Notes: a model not told the origin generated them from the letters alone. DNA of 17,631 nt from GCA-001735895 sp964488685 (GCA_964488685.1 CAZAVY010000064.1:1-17631), one strand, 5' to 3'; numbered from the stretch's first letter, positions 7,486 to 15,345 are shown. Made by a program: numbers and translations.

Positions 7486-9000
7486 ATGAGTAATAGCATA
7501 ATTCTGACGACGCTGAATGCACGCTATATGCACTGTGCATTCGGATTGCGTTACCTGTATGCGAATCTCGGCAAGTTGCAAACGGTGGCGAAAATCCGGG
7601 AGTTTACAATTCAGCAACGACCTCTGGATATCGTCGAGCAACTGTTGGCCCAGCGCCCGAGGATAATCGGGTTCAGCATTTACATCTGGAATGTGCGAGA
7701 AACCAGCGAAACGATCGCTTTGCTAAAGCAGGTTTCGCCCGGCACAATTATTGTCGCTGGTGGCCCTGAAGTCAGTTTTGCGAACGATTTCCCGGGCCTT
7801 GCCGACCAGGTCGATTACATCGTCACGGGTCCCGGTGAAATCAGTTTCCGCCGCTTGTGTGAGGACCTGCTCATGGGCTTACCGATGGCGTCAAATGTTA
7901 TTACCGGCGAAACACCGTTGCTCGATAAGCTCGAGCTTCCGTATGAATTTTACGGCGACGAGGATATTCGTAATCGTCTGATTTATGTCGAAGCCTCTCG
8001 AGGTTGTCCGTTCAAGTGTGAATTCTGCCTCTCTTCGCTGGATAAAACCGCCAGGCCCTTCGAATTGAATCGCTTCCTTGCCGCCATGGATGACTTGTAT
8101 AAACGCGGCGCGCGCAATTTCAAGTTCATCGATCGTACCTTCAACCTGAAGGTCAGTACCAGCATTGCGATCCTGGATTTTTTTCTTGAGCGGCTGGACG
8201 CTGGCCTATACCTGCATTTCGAAGTCATCCCGGACTTCCTGCCGCAGAAACTCAAACAGGTGCTGACGCGATTCCCACCCGGTTCACTGCAGTTTGAAAT
8301 TGGCGTGCAAACCTTCGATCCCGAAATTCAGCAAACCATCAGTCGCAATCAGAACAATGAAAACACCTGCGACAACCTGCGTTGGTTGCGTCTGAACACC
8401 GGTGCGCACATCCACGCCGACCTGATCTTCGGCCTGCCCGGCGACTCGCTGGACAACTTTGCAATCAGCTTCGATCGACTGGTGGCTTTGAACCCGCAGG
8501 AAATCCAGCTCGGGATATTGAAACGGCTTCGGGGAGCGCCGATCAACCGGCACATCGAAGATTTTCATCTGCGCTACAACCCCGAGGCGCCTTATAACAT
8601 CCTCAGCACACGGGATATTGATTTCCGAACCATGCAACGCGTGGGTCGTTTCGCGCGCTTCTGGGACCTGATTGGAAACTCCGGTCGGTTCCGCAACACG
8701 CTGCCATTGATATTGCGCGATCGTCCCTTCGATCACTTCCTCGAACTTAGCGATCATCTGTATGAGCGTGCCGGCAGTACCTGGAAGATTTCTCTGCGTC
8801 GGTTGTTCGCATTGTTGTTCGATGTCTTGACCGACCAGATGAAACTTTTGCCTGAATCGGTTCGGCAGGCCCTCGAGGCTGACTTTAAACAATCGGGTCA
8901 AAAAGGCGGAATCGACTTCGATAATCCGGAACTTGAAGAGGTGGTCCGTTCAGGTGTCGCCAACAAAAGGCAGCGACGGCATCAGCGGGCGGTTGGTTAG
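7486..9000 (+). CDS. B12-binding-domain radical SAM protein (DUF4080-type)
   Basis: The start is placed at ATG 7486 (MSNSIILTTLNARYMH), which is where family members typically begin. The open frame extends to 7345, but those residues are unlike the family and no good ribosome-binding site is seen at either start. The product is 504 residues: an N-terminal cobalamin-binding-like Rossmann region (about 1-150, with RIIGFSIYIWN and VAGGPEVSF), then the radical SAM core with Cys174, Cys178 and Cys181 as CPFKCEFC for the 4Fe-4S cluster, LQFEIGVQT and HADLIFGLPGD. The C-terminal third matches the shape of DUF4080 proteins, whose substrate is unknown. No partner enzyme or B12 gene is adjacent and it appears monocistronic. 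Radical SAM function is firm; the reaction cannot be inferred. Confidence 0.92.
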   Translation: MSNSIILTTLNARYMHCAFGLRYLYANLGKLQTVAKIREFTIQQRPLDIVEQLLAQRPRIIGFSIYIWNVRETSETIALLKQVSPGTIIVAGGPEVSFANDFPGLADQVDYIVTGPGEISFRRLCEDLLMGLPMASNVITGETPLLDKLELPYEFYGDEDIRNRLIYVEASRGCPFKCEFCLSSLDKTARPFELNRFLAAMDDLYKRGARNFKFIDRTFNLKVSTSIAILDFFLERLDAGLYLHFEVIPDFLPQKLKQVLTRFPPGSLQFEIGVQTFDPEIQQTISRNQNNENTCDNLRWLRLNTGAHIHADLIFGLPGDSLDNFAISFDRLVALNPQEIQLGILKRLRGAPINRHIEDFHLRYNPEAPYNILSTRDIDFRTMQRVGRFARFWDLIGNSGRFRNTLPLILRDRPFDHFLELSDHLYERAGSTWKISLRRLFALLFDVLTDQMKLLPESVRQALEADFKQSGQKGGIDFDNPELEEVVRSGVANKRQRRHQRAVG

Positions 9001-9088
9001 GCAGGAATTTCTATCGAGCCTTAAAATAAAATATGACTTTCGCAAATGCGCGAAGAACTTAGTGGCTCCAATAATTTTCGATGTACGA

Positions 9089-9173
9089 GTCATTGCGAGC
9101 CTAGCGAAGCAATCTCCAGGTTAAGTAGATGTCGATTGAATATTGCCGGGTCGCCGGCGCTCGTCGCAGTGAC
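9089..9173. repeat. dispersed palindromic repeat of the TCATTGCGAG type
   Basis: The left arm starts GTCATTGCGAGCCTAGCGAA at 9089. The right arm (9142-9173) reads, on the complement, GTCACTGCGACGAGCGCCGG. The pattern of TCATTGCGAG...GAAGCAATCTCC facing a complementary end is a well-known intergenic repeat type found in many unrelated bacteria. This copy is degenerate, with only the outer about 10 bases pairing well. It lies just after the radical SAM gene. Confidence 0.65.
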
Positions 9174-9200
9174 GGGGTTTATTAAATATCTCTGATGTTG

Positions 9201-9234
9201 CAAAAATAACGGTGATGCCGGAGACATCACCGTT
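9201..9234 (-). terminator. intrinsic terminator of the TRAP operon
   Basis: A perfect 10-bp stem, AACGGTGATG (9208-9217) against CATCACCGTT (9225-9234), encloses a 7-base loop. On the minus strand it is followed by ATTTTTG, a U-rich tail. It lies 26 bp past the dctP stop codon. Confidence 0.85.
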
Positions 9235-9259
9235 AATTTGCTTCAGTTAAGGCGCGGTT

Positions 9260-10354
9260 TTAGTAGCGATAGGGCACGCCTGTCTTTTCCATAACCGCCG
9301 AGTACTTCTTGAAGGCGTCGACCACCTTGCGGGTGCGCGGGCTGATGCCGGCCAGTTCTTCCCAGAATCCGGCTGAATCGGCGACCACCTTGTCCCATTC
9401 GGCGGCAGGTATCGTGGTCAGTTCCATCTTCTTGCCATTGACGCGTAAATCGGCTTCGCCACCCCAGTACCAGACCTGGCGATAGTAGTGCGAATCGTTA
9501 CAGGACATGCGGAACAGCGCCTGTAATTGCGGTGACAGTTTGGCCCAGCTCTTCGAGTTGGCGAAGTAGGATCCACACCAGGCGCCGGTGACGTTGTTCA
9601 ACAATGCGTAGTTACAGACATCGGCCCAGCCGACTTCGTAGGCTTCGGTGAATCCACACCAGGCCACCCCGTCCAGTTCACCGGTCTGCAGTGCAACTTC
9701 AATATCATCCCAGGGCAGAGTGACCGGAACCAGGCCGTAACGCGACAGGAATTTTCCGGCGGTCGGTACGCCGAATACGCGCTTGCCTTTCATGTCGGCA
9801 ACCGAGCGAATCGGATCCTTGGTGAAAATATGCAACGGATCCCAGGCGCCGGCGCTAATCCATTTGACGTTCTTGATCTCACCGTAGGCTTCGGCCCAGA
9901 TTTCGTCGAGCCCGTAGTATTTGAACAGCACGGGTAGATCCAGGCTGTAGCGCGTGGAGAACGGGAAGTAACCACCGAAAACACTGATGTCTACGGGTGA
10001 TGCCATGGTCGCGTCATCGCTTTGAACCGCATCGATGGTGCCGTTTTGCATCGCTCGAAACAATTCGTCGGTGGCAACCAGCTGGTCGGCGTAATAGAGT
10101 TCGATCTCCATCTGCCCATGGGCGGCTTTGTTGAATTCCTCGATCTGCGGCAGGATGACGTGGGCGCCGAGCGGTGCGCCGGAATAGGTCTGCAAGCGCC
10201 ACTTGATCGGCTTGGTCGCTGAGTAGGCGTAGGGCGCCGTTCCCGCGGCCAGTATACCCGCCGTTCCAGCGCCTACTTTTTTGACAAAACTTCGTCTGCT
10301 CTCGTCTTTCGGTTTGATTGTTTTCAGTGTAGATGTGTTTTTCTTTTCTTTCAT
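9260..10354 (-). CDS. dctP: TRAP transporter substrate-binding protein DctP, Tat-exported
   Basis: A 364-residue periplasmic binding protein of the DctP family. The N-terminus has a twin-arginine motif, SRRSFVK (residues 19-25), followed by a hydrophobic stretch and APYAYSA, so it is exported folded by Tat, as in a subset of TRAP binding proteins. The mature part has the family pattern: FNKAAHGQMEIELYYADQL, ELFRAMQNGTIDAV, DMKGKRVFGVPTAGKFLSRYG, then LQTGELDGVAWCG and ANSKSWAKLSP. The binding protein captures the ligand, usually a carboxylate, for the DctQM permease. The ligand is not predictable from sequence alone. An AGGAG about 8 bp before ATG 10354 supports the start. It is last in the operon, 68 bp after dctM and followed by the terminator at 9201-9234. 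Confidence 0.95.
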   Translation of the reverse strand: MKEKKNTSTLKTIKPKDESRRSFVKKVGAGTAGILAAGTAPYAYSATKPIKWRLQTYSGAPLGAHVILPQIEEFNKAAHGQMEIELYYADQLVATDELFRAMQNGTIDAVQSDDATMASPVDISVFGGYFPFSTRYSLDLPVLFKYYGLDEIWAEAYGEIKNVKWISAGAWDPLHIFTKDPIRSVADMKGKRVFGVPTAGKFLSRYGLVPVTLPWDDIEVALQTGELDGVAWCGFTEAYEVGWADVCNYALLNNVTGAWCGSYFANSKSWAKLSPQLQALFRMSCNDSHYYRQVWYWGGEADLRVNGKKMELTTIPAAEWDKVVADSAGFWEELAGISPRTRKVVDAFKKYSAVMEKTGVPYRY

Positions 10355-10422
10355 TTCTAAGGCTCCTAGGTTTTAGGCTTCGGTTTATTTTCGCAAAATC
10401 TCCCTCGATTGCTCATGGTTAG

Positions 10423-11745
10423 TTACTTCGAATAAACATACTCGGGCAACCACAGGGCGATTTGTGGAAAAGCCATGACCAGGACCAGTGCGAAGGTCAT
10501 AACCATGACAAAAGGTATTATCGATCGATAAATGTCCATCAACGTGATTTCAGGTGGCGCCATCGCTCGCATCAGGAACAAATTGTACCCAAACGGGGGC
10601 GTCATGTAAGCAATCTGGCAGGTTATCGTGTAAAGCACGCCGTACCAGATCGGGTCAAATCCGAGAATCTTGATCAGCGGCACGTACAGTGGCGCGACGA
10701 TCACCAGCATCGCGGTATCGTCGAGGAACATGCCCATTACCAGGTAGGATAGTTGCATCATGATGAGCACTTCCCAGGGCGTAAGATTCCAGTTGGTAAT
10801 AAACAGCGATTCGATTGCGCGCGCAGCGCCGATGCCATCGAAGACCGCGCCGAAGGCGAGCGCCGCGAGGATTACCCACATGAACATGCAGGATATCCCC
10901 AGGGTCTTGCGGATGGTTTCTTCGATGACTTTTCGATTCAGGCGTCCGCGTGCCCAGGCGGCTATGGTAGCCGAGGTGGCACCGACTGCCGAACTCTCCA
11001 CCAGGCTGGTGACACCCATGATGAACAGGCCGGTCATGAAAAAGAAAATCAGGAACGGAATGGTTCCCGCGCGCAATAATTTCAGTTTTTCCCGCAACGG
11101 TATGTCACGGTCGGCTTTATCGACCGTGGGGCCGAGGTGCGGTTGAAAATGACAGCGCACGACGATATAGATGATCAGCAAGGTTGCCATCATCAGCCCG
11201 GGGATCGCTCCCGCCAGCCACAGTTTGCCCACCGGTTGGCGCGCGATCATGCCGTACAGCACCAGCACCACGCTCGGCGGTATCAGGATGCCGAGCGAAC
11301 TGCCCGCCTGGACTACCCCGGTGATCATTATCTTGTCATAACCCCGCTTCAGCATGGCAGGTAGCGCGATGGTGGCGCCGATGGCCATGCCGGCCACGCT
11401 GAGTCCATTCATCGCCGAGATAACCAGCATCAGCAATATGGTACCGACCGCGAGCCCGCCCTTGAGGCCACCGAACCAGACATGGAACATGGAATACAGG
11501 TCATCGGCAATACCCGATTCGGAAAGGATGTAGCCCATGTAGATAAACAGCGGCAGCGTCAGCAGCGGGTACCAGTTGAACAGTTTGAAAGCGGCGTTAA
11601 ACGGCATTTCGACGGCACCGTCACCCCACAGCAATAATGCCGCCACCGTTGAAACGATACCAATGGCCGCGAAAACCCGCTGCCCGGTCAACATCATCAG
11701 CAACATCGATGTGAACATCAGGATTGCGATGGTTTCGTAACTCAT
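10423..11745 (-). CDS. dctM: TRAP transporter large permease DctM
   Basis: A 440-residue inner-membrane protein with about 12 hydrophobic segments and DctM landmarks: the first-helix region SMLLMMLTGQRVFAAIGI, the cytoplasmic/periplasmic helical hairpins with SAMNGLSVAGMAIGATIALPAM and GSSLGILIPPSVVLVLYGM, and the later FLDDTAMLVIVAPLYVPL and YMTPPFGYNLFLMRA. It catalyses sodium- or proton-driven uptake of the ligand delivered by DctP. The start ATG at 11743-11745 overlaps the dctQ stop by 4 bp (ATGA type), showing translational coupling. Length is normal and no disruption is visible. Confidence 0.96.
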   Translation of the reverse strand: MSYETIAILMFTSMLLMMLTGQRVFAAIGIVSTVAALLLWGDGAVEMPFNAAFKLFNWYPLLTLPLFIYMGYILSESGIADDLYSMFHVWFGGLKGGLAVGTILLMLVISAMNGLSVAGMAIGATIALPAMLKRGYDKIMITGVVQAGSSLGILIPPSVVLVLYGMIARQPVGKLWLAGAIPGLMMATLLIIYIVVRCHFQPHLGPTVDKADRDIPLREKLKLLRAGTIPFLIFFFMTGLFIMGVTSLVESSAVGATSATIAAWARGRLNRKVIEETIRKTLGISCMFMWVILAALAFGAVFDGIGAARAIESLFITNWNLTPWEVLIMMQLSYLVMGMFLDDTAMLVIVAPLYVPLIKILGFDPIWYGVLYTITCQIAYMTPPFGYNLFLMRAMAPPEITLMDIYRSIIPFVMVMTFALVLVMAFPQIALWLPEYVYSK

Positions 11746-12254
11746 GTCAACTCAATTCCCCTGGATTTTGCGAGGTCTTTGAAAAAGGTGGAGATGGCCT
11801 GTAACAGCATCAGGGAAATGCCGAACACCATGATCAGCTTGATCGGTATCATCGACGGGTTCCATTGCGAAAACTTGCGCTGATCGTATTCGATCGCATA
11901 CATCGTACTCGAGACCGCGCCGATCAGCAGGCAGACCAGGTACACCACCAGGAAAATTGCAGTAAAACTGTCGAGACCGGCCTGGATTTTGCGGCTGAAC
12001 AACGAGTAGATGAGATCCATGCGCACGTGGCTGTCGAGTTGCATCGAATACGGGCCACCGACGATGTAATAGGCGGTCATCGTGAACTGGGCCATTTCGA
12101 TGCACCAGGATAGCGGCAGGTTGAGTATGTTGCGGGTGAAGGCGTTAACCAGCAAGGTTGCGATCATCACGAAGATCAGGTACATGGCCATACGCCCAAA
12201 CTTGTGCGACAGGTAATCGACCACCTTGACGTAGTTGACAATGAATCGAGGCAT
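11742..12254 (-). CDS. dctQ: TRAP transporter small permease DctQ
   Basis: A 170-residue protein with four predicted membrane helices (FGRMAMYLIFVMIATLLVNAF; WCIEMAQFTMTAYYIVGG; FTAIFLVVYLVCLLIGAV; LIMVFGISLMLLQAI) and the DctQ-type central LSWCIEMAQF and SHVRMDLIY segments. It associates with DctM to form the permease scaffold that docks DctP. The ATG at 12252-12254 is preferred: the GGAGGAG just upstream is a good ribosome-binding site. The longer frame from GTG 12275 would start within that site. First structural gene after the regulator; dctM overlaps its stop codon. Confidence 0.92.
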   Translation of the reverse strand: MPRFIVNYVKVVDYLSHKFGRMAMYLIFVMIATLLVNAFTRNILNLPLSWCIEMAQFTMTAYYIVGGPYSMQLDSHVRMDLIYSLFSRKIQAGLDSFTAIFLVVYLVCLLIGAVSSTMYAIEYDQRKFSQWNPSMIPIKLIMVFGISLMLLQAISTFFKDLAKSRGIELT

Positions 12255-12290
12255 TTCTTTTACTCTCCTCCACACGGATTATTATTTTTA

Positions 12291-12347
12291 GGAAAAAGCA
12301 TTGCTTGTTATCTGTGCTTTTCCCGGTTGCTGATCTTAAATCAGCAA
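12291..12347 (-). promoter_or_regulatory. two stem-loops in the deoR-dctQ spacer
   Basis: On the minus strand, TTGCTGAT/ATCAGCAA (12327-12334 with 12340-12347, 5-base loop) overlaps the deoR stop codon. GGAAAAGCA pairs with TGCTTTTTCC (12315-12323 with 12291-12300). Neither is followed by a clear U-run, so partial termination, mRNA processing or simple chance are all possible. They lie exactly between the regulator and its likely target genes. Confidence 0.35.
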
Positions 12348-13099
12348 ATCACATTGATAGCGGCATCATTCAGCGCATGAGCCAGGGCACCGACCGGTGC
12401 CCTGTCGCATACCAGGGTATCTATCTTGTCAAAGGTGGAAACCGAAAACGGAGCAACCCTTTCGAACTTGGATGAATCTGCCAATAAAATTACCTTGTCG
12501 CTGCGCGCTATCATGGCGCGGGCAATCTGCGCTTCGTCGTGACTGTAATCCATTATCCCGGCATCGGCCGAAATTGCACCTACGCCCAGCAACGCCAGGT
12601 TGCCATGAAAATTATCGAGCTGGTTTAGCGCCATGGTACCGCAGGTTTGCCTGTTATCGCCGTTATAATTGCCGCCCAGTAAATACATTTTCACTGTTTC
12701 GTTGGCGGAAGTAACCACTTTGGCGATTTCAGCCGAATTGGTGATGATGATCAGATCATCTATGGTTGCCAGTTCGTCTGCAATGAACAGGGTGGTCGAC
12801 CCGGTATCGACAAACAGCGTGTCGCCCGGTGATACCAGCTCCCGGGCCCGTTGCGCGATCAGGCGTTTGGCCTGTCCGTTTAACCGCATTCGTTGCTCAA
12901 AGGATCCTTCCCCGAAATTTCGTGCCAGGGTAGCGCCACCATGGAATTTCTGTATCTTGCCTTCAGCTGCCAGAAACGTCAAATCACGCCGGATGGTTTC
13001 GGCCGAGGTGGCGAATTCCAACACCAGTTCATCTATCGTCACCTTGCCGCGCGCACGCACGGTATCGGTGATCCGAAGTTGTCGGTCACGGGGTCGCAT
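12341..13099 (-). CDS. DeoR-family (GlpR-like) transcriptional regulator
   Basis: A 252-residue regulator. The N-terminal winged HTH (about 6-57) carries the DeoR signature: TSAETIRRDLTFLAAEGKIQ with KFHGGAT. The C-terminal DeoRC effector domain has GDTLFVDTGSTT (about 92-103), LLGGNY and ALLGVGAIS. Effectors of the family are usually phosphorylated sugars or polyols. It is upstream of dctQMP on the same strand with an 86-bp gap, and its promoter region holds repeated TGAC/GGTC half-sites. It may therefore autoregulate and control the transporter. The divergent neighbour is a decayed FAD oxidoreductase, which was probably once in the regulon. Start ATG 13099; no disruption. Confidence 0.93.
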   Translation of the reverse strand: MRPRDRQLRITDTVRARGKVTIDELVLEFATSAETIRRDLTFLAAEGKIQKFHGGATLARNFGEGSFEQRMRLNGQAKRLIAQRARELVSPGDTLFVDTGSTTLFIADELATIDDLIIITNSAEIAKVVTSANETVKMYLLGGNYNGDNRQTCGTMALNQLDNFHGNLALLGVGAISADAGIMDYSHDEAQIARAMIARSDKVILLADSSKFERVAPFSVSTFDKIDTLVCDRAPVGALAHALNDAAINVIC

Positions 13100-13135
13100 A
13101 GGCAGATACTAGCATAGCAGAAAATAGGCCGACAA

Positions 13136-13231
13136 TGACTACCTGGTCGTTTTCCAACGAATGAAGGTGTCTGACTGCATTTATTTGACCGTAATCGGCC
13201 AATTTGGTCAGAGCAATTGACTACATGGTCA
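13136..13231. promoter_or_regulatory. candidate operator cluster upstream of deoR
   Basis: TGACTACCTGGTCG (13136-13149) and TGACTACATGGTCA (13218-13231) are near-identical and partly palindromic (TGAC...GTCA), 82 bp apart in the same orientation. Between them, TTGACC and TTGGTCA form an inverted pair at about 13185-13210. A cluster of such half-sites immediately upstream of a DeoR gene, facing a divergent gene, suits an autoregulatory operator. The binding protein is inferred, not shown. Confidence 0.4.
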
Positions 13232-13289
13232 CACGAAAATATACTGGTATTACCGATTGCGGTTCTCTGAAACCGCTAATTCAGACCGG

Positions 13290-13558
13290 ATGACGGTTAA
13301 AACCAGACTATTCAACCCGCGACAGGCTACCCGCAACACTATTTGACATTGTCGTCGTGGGTTCGGGCGTGGTCGGTTGCGCCATGGCGCGTCGTTTCAC
13401 GCTTGAAGGCGCAAGGGTACTGGTGATCGAGAAGGCCGGCGATATTCTGGATGGCGCCAGATGATAAAGCTGGAAAGCGATATCAACCGAAAACCGATAT
13501 GCGGCATACCCTCGAACGCTTCAACGACGCCGTGTCACGTTCAAAATACTGGCGATAA
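13290..13558 (+). pseudogene. decayed FAD-dependent oxidoreductase (GlpA/L-2-hydroxyglutarate oxidase type)
   Basis: Codons 13345-13461 encode a clear FAD/NAD Rossmann start: DIVVVGSGVVGCAMARRF, then ARVLVIEKAGDILDGA. In family members the equivalent of ILDGAS is followed by a long catalytic domain (around 400 residues), but here TGA occurs at 13462-13464. Upstream, ATG 13290 opens the peptide MTVKTRLFNPRQATRN in a frame one base off, suggesting a frameshift near 13340. Downstream, the shifted frame 13451-13558 ends in RHTLERFNDAVSRSKYWR and could be the C-terminus left after an internal deletion; that is speculative. Divergent from deoR, so probably a former member of that regulon. Clearly nonfunctional as it stands. 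Confidence 0.7.
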
Positions 13559-13573
13559 GAAACACCGGCAAAA

Positions 13574-13760
13574 TTAACCCGGAAATTTCATAAATCTGCG
13601 CAAAGATCGCGCAGGCCATTGTTTTCATAAAGAAATGGGATTTCACAAGGAAATTTCCGAAGAAACCTCGTATCCGCGATTACGAGTGACTGAGGAAATA
13701 TTGCTTGTGGAATCAATAGACTAGTGAGATTGTGCATGATTTATGAATTTTCCGGGTTAA
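13574..13760. mobile_element. MITE-like element, 179 bp, flanked by TTAA
   Basis: Positions 13578-13756 begin CCCGGAAATTTCATAAATC and end with the complement of CCCGGAAAATTCATAAATC (18 of 19 match). TTAA is directly outside both ends (13574-13577 and 13757-13760), as in a 4-bp target duplication. The interior has a CTCGTA...TACGAG hairpin and the palindrome GGAAATTTCC, but no transposase ORF. The family is not assigned; TTAA targets are typical of piggyBac/IS1380-like transposases, which is only a hint. The right end lies 11 bp before the start of the thioesterase gene. Confidence 0.8.
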
Positions 13761-13767
13761 GTTAGCT

Positions 13768-14268
13768 TTGCCGGATAAAAATAGAAAATACAGGTTCCGA
13801 TTGATTCGGCCTCCGGCGCCTTGTGTGCCGGTGGCTCGAATCCGTGTCGAATGGGTACACTGCGATCCCTCCGGGATCATTTTTAACCCGCATTACTACA
13901 TCTGGATGGACTCGGGAACACATGCCTTGTTGCAGGCGGCCGGGTTTGATCTGATTGGTCAAACGCATCGCGATGATCTGTTTCGAGGTTGCCCCCTGGG
14001 CGCCAGCAACATGGCCTTCAAACGACCTTTGTATTTTGGCGATGTTACGGTATGCAACTCGCGCGTTGAGCGTTTCGGCAATACTTCGTTTGTGGTCGCA
14101 CACGAGTTCAGGCAGGGCGATAATCCGGACCCGGTGGCGACGGGAAACGAGGTCAGAGTCTGGAGATACTCGGAAGCCGGCAATCCGGCAAAACTGGTTG
14201 CGCGGGCGATACCCCAAGAGGTAAGGGCGATACTATCCGTCGAAAAAACCGTAGATGTTTCCGTTTAA
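13768..14268 (+). CDS. hotdog-fold acyl-CoA thioesterase (4-hydroxybenzoyl-CoA thioesterase-like)
   Basis: A 166-residue protein with the 4HBT signature VEWVHCDPSGIIFNPHYYIWMD (residues 28-48 region). Asp33 corresponds to the catalytic Asp of the FcbC-type active site, and PLYFGDVTV matches the later strand. Such enzymes hydrolyse acyl- or aroyl-CoA thioesters in the cytoplasm. The start is uncertain: no ATG occurs in frame, TTG 13768 is the most upstream option after TGA 13744-13746 and lacks a good ribosome-binding site, and GTG codons around 13820-13830 are alternatives. A MITE-like element ends 11 bp upstream and may have displaced the original leader or promoter. Next to an AsnC-type domain gene on the same strand; possible role in the carboxylate pathway of the locus. 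Confidence 0.85.
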   Translation: MPDKNRKYRFRLIRPPAPCVPVARIRVEWVHCDPSGIIFNPHYYIWMDSGTHALLQAAGFDLIGQTHRDDLFRGCPLGASNMAFKRPLYFGDVTVCNSRVERFGNTSFVVAHEFRQGDNPDPVATGNEVRVWRYSEAGNPAKLVARAIPQEVRAILSVEKTVDVSV

Positions 14269-14320
14269 TGCGACAATCCGATTTAAATATCCGACAGCTA
14301 ATTTCCGCGAGAAATAAATC

Positions 14321-14590
14321 ATGGTCACTTTCATTATTTTACTGAACGTCAAAAGCAGCCGCATAACTGAAATTGCAGAGCGCCTGGCCGACATGCCCGA
14401 AATTTCGGAAGTTTACTCGGTTACCGGAAATTATGACCTGGTAGTCATTGTTCGCACCCGTAGCAACGATGACGTGGCTGACCTGGTTACCAACCGACTG
14501 GGTCTGATCGAAGGCATCGAGCGTACCGATACCATGCTCGCGTTTAAAGCGTTCTCCAAGCATGACCTGGAGTCGATGTTTTCTATCTAG
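14321..14590 (+). CDS. stand-alone Lrp/AsnC ligand-binding (RAM) domain protein
   Basis: An 89-residue protein corresponding to the C-terminal effector domain of Lrp/AsnC regulators, without the HTH. It has VTFIILLNV, the VYSVTGNYDLVVIV segment with the Gly-Asn-Tyr-Asp turn that forms the amino-acid pocket (about 32-44), and IERTDTMLAFKAF. The ferredoxin-like fold oligomerises and binds amino acids or related small molecules. Free-standing versions exist and are thought to act as sensors or to co-assemble with full-length Lrp proteins. ATG 14321, 52 bp after the thioesterase gene on the same strand, so likely co-transcribed. Length is normal for the SMD/RAM stand-alone type. Confidence 0.9.
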   Translation: MVTFIILLNVKSSRITEIAERLADMPEISEVYSVTGNYDLVVIVRTRSNDDVADLVTNRLGLIEGIERTDTMLAFKAFSKHDLESMFSI

Positions 14591-14640
14591 CCTGTCGGTT
14601 TTCTACTCGGTGACAAAGTATACCGTATCCAGTAGCCGGT

Positions 14641-15345
14641 TCATGCTTGAAAGCGCTCGGCAATCGTGGTGGTGAGTTTGCCGAGACCTTCGATTTCGAT
14701 CACGCAAATATCGCCCGGCAGCAGTGGGCCGACGCCTGCCGGGGTGCCGCTGTAGATCAGGTCCCCCGGTTTTATTTCCATGCTGTGCGACAGTATCGAA
14801 ATCTGTTCGGGGATCCCCCAGATCATATCCTTCAGGTCGGCATCCTGTTTGATTTCACCGTTGACGCTAAGGCGAATCATGCCCTGTTGTAGATGGCCGG
14901 TTACCGCAACCGGGTGCACCGGCCCGCAGACCGCGGATCGATCAAAACCCTTGCCCCAGTCCCAGGGGCGTCCCAGGTCACGCGCCGCGATTTGCAGGTC
15001 ACGACGCGTTAAATCGTTGCCGACGGCATAGCCCCAGACGTGATCTATTGCCGCCGACGAATCGATGTTGATTCCACCCTGACCGATTGCGACCACCAGT
15101 TCCCCTTCGTGATGGAAGTTTTCGGTTTCGGGGGGATAAACAATGGTGGCATTGTCGTCGACCACGGCATCGGCAGGCTTGGTGAAGAAGAAGGGCGGTT
15201 CGCGATCTGGATCCTTGCCCATTTCCCGCGCATGCGCGGCATAGTTGCGACCGACGCAAAAAATACGGCGTACCGCAAAACGGGCCTCGGAATCCGCGAC
15301 CGCGACCGACGGGGTCGCAGGCGGATTAATAACATACCCAGCCAT
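14641..15345 (-). CDS. fumarylacetoacetate hydrolase (FAA) family enzyme
   Basis: A 234-residue single-domain FAA-fold hydrolase, the size of fumarylpyruvate or acylpyruvate hydrolases. Motifs: FCVGRNYAAHAREMG (29-43), PFFFTKPADAVVDD (51-64), the metal-binding Glu80 and Glu82 in HEGELVVAIG, with Asp111 in GNDLTRRDLQ, then KGFDRSAVCGP and SGTPAGVGPL near the end. Members cleave C-C bonds of diketo acids such as fumarylpyruvate in aromatic-acid breakdown, using a divalent metal. GGAGG seven bases before ATG 15345 gives a strong start. Runs opposite to the AsnC gene; convergent tails are 50 bp apart. A gentisate-type route is possible but no dioxygenase is in the window. Confidence 0.93.
   Translation of the reverse strand: MAGYVINPPATPSVAVADSEARFAVRRIFCVGRNYAAHAREMGKDPDREPPFFFTKPADAVVDDNATIVYPPETENFHHEGELVVAIGQGGINIDSSAAIDHVWGYAVGNDLTRRDLQIAARDLGRPWDWGKGFDRSAVCGPVHPVAVTGHLQQGMIRLSVNGEIKQDADLKDMIWGIPEQISILSHSMEIKPGDLIYSGTPAGVGPLLPGDICVIEIEGLGKLTTTIAERFQA

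Noticed and set aside
8284..8901. 205-aa minus-strand frame inside the radical SAM gene
   Set aside because: Antisense to a gene with an intact 4Fe-4S motif; no family resemblance of its own.
10753..11146. Plus-strand frames over dctM
   Set aside because: Antisense shadows of the permease, with low-complexity composition.
13649..13662. GGAAATTTCC palindrome as an operator
   Set aside because: It lies inside the TTAA-flanked MITE-like element and is better explained as part of it.
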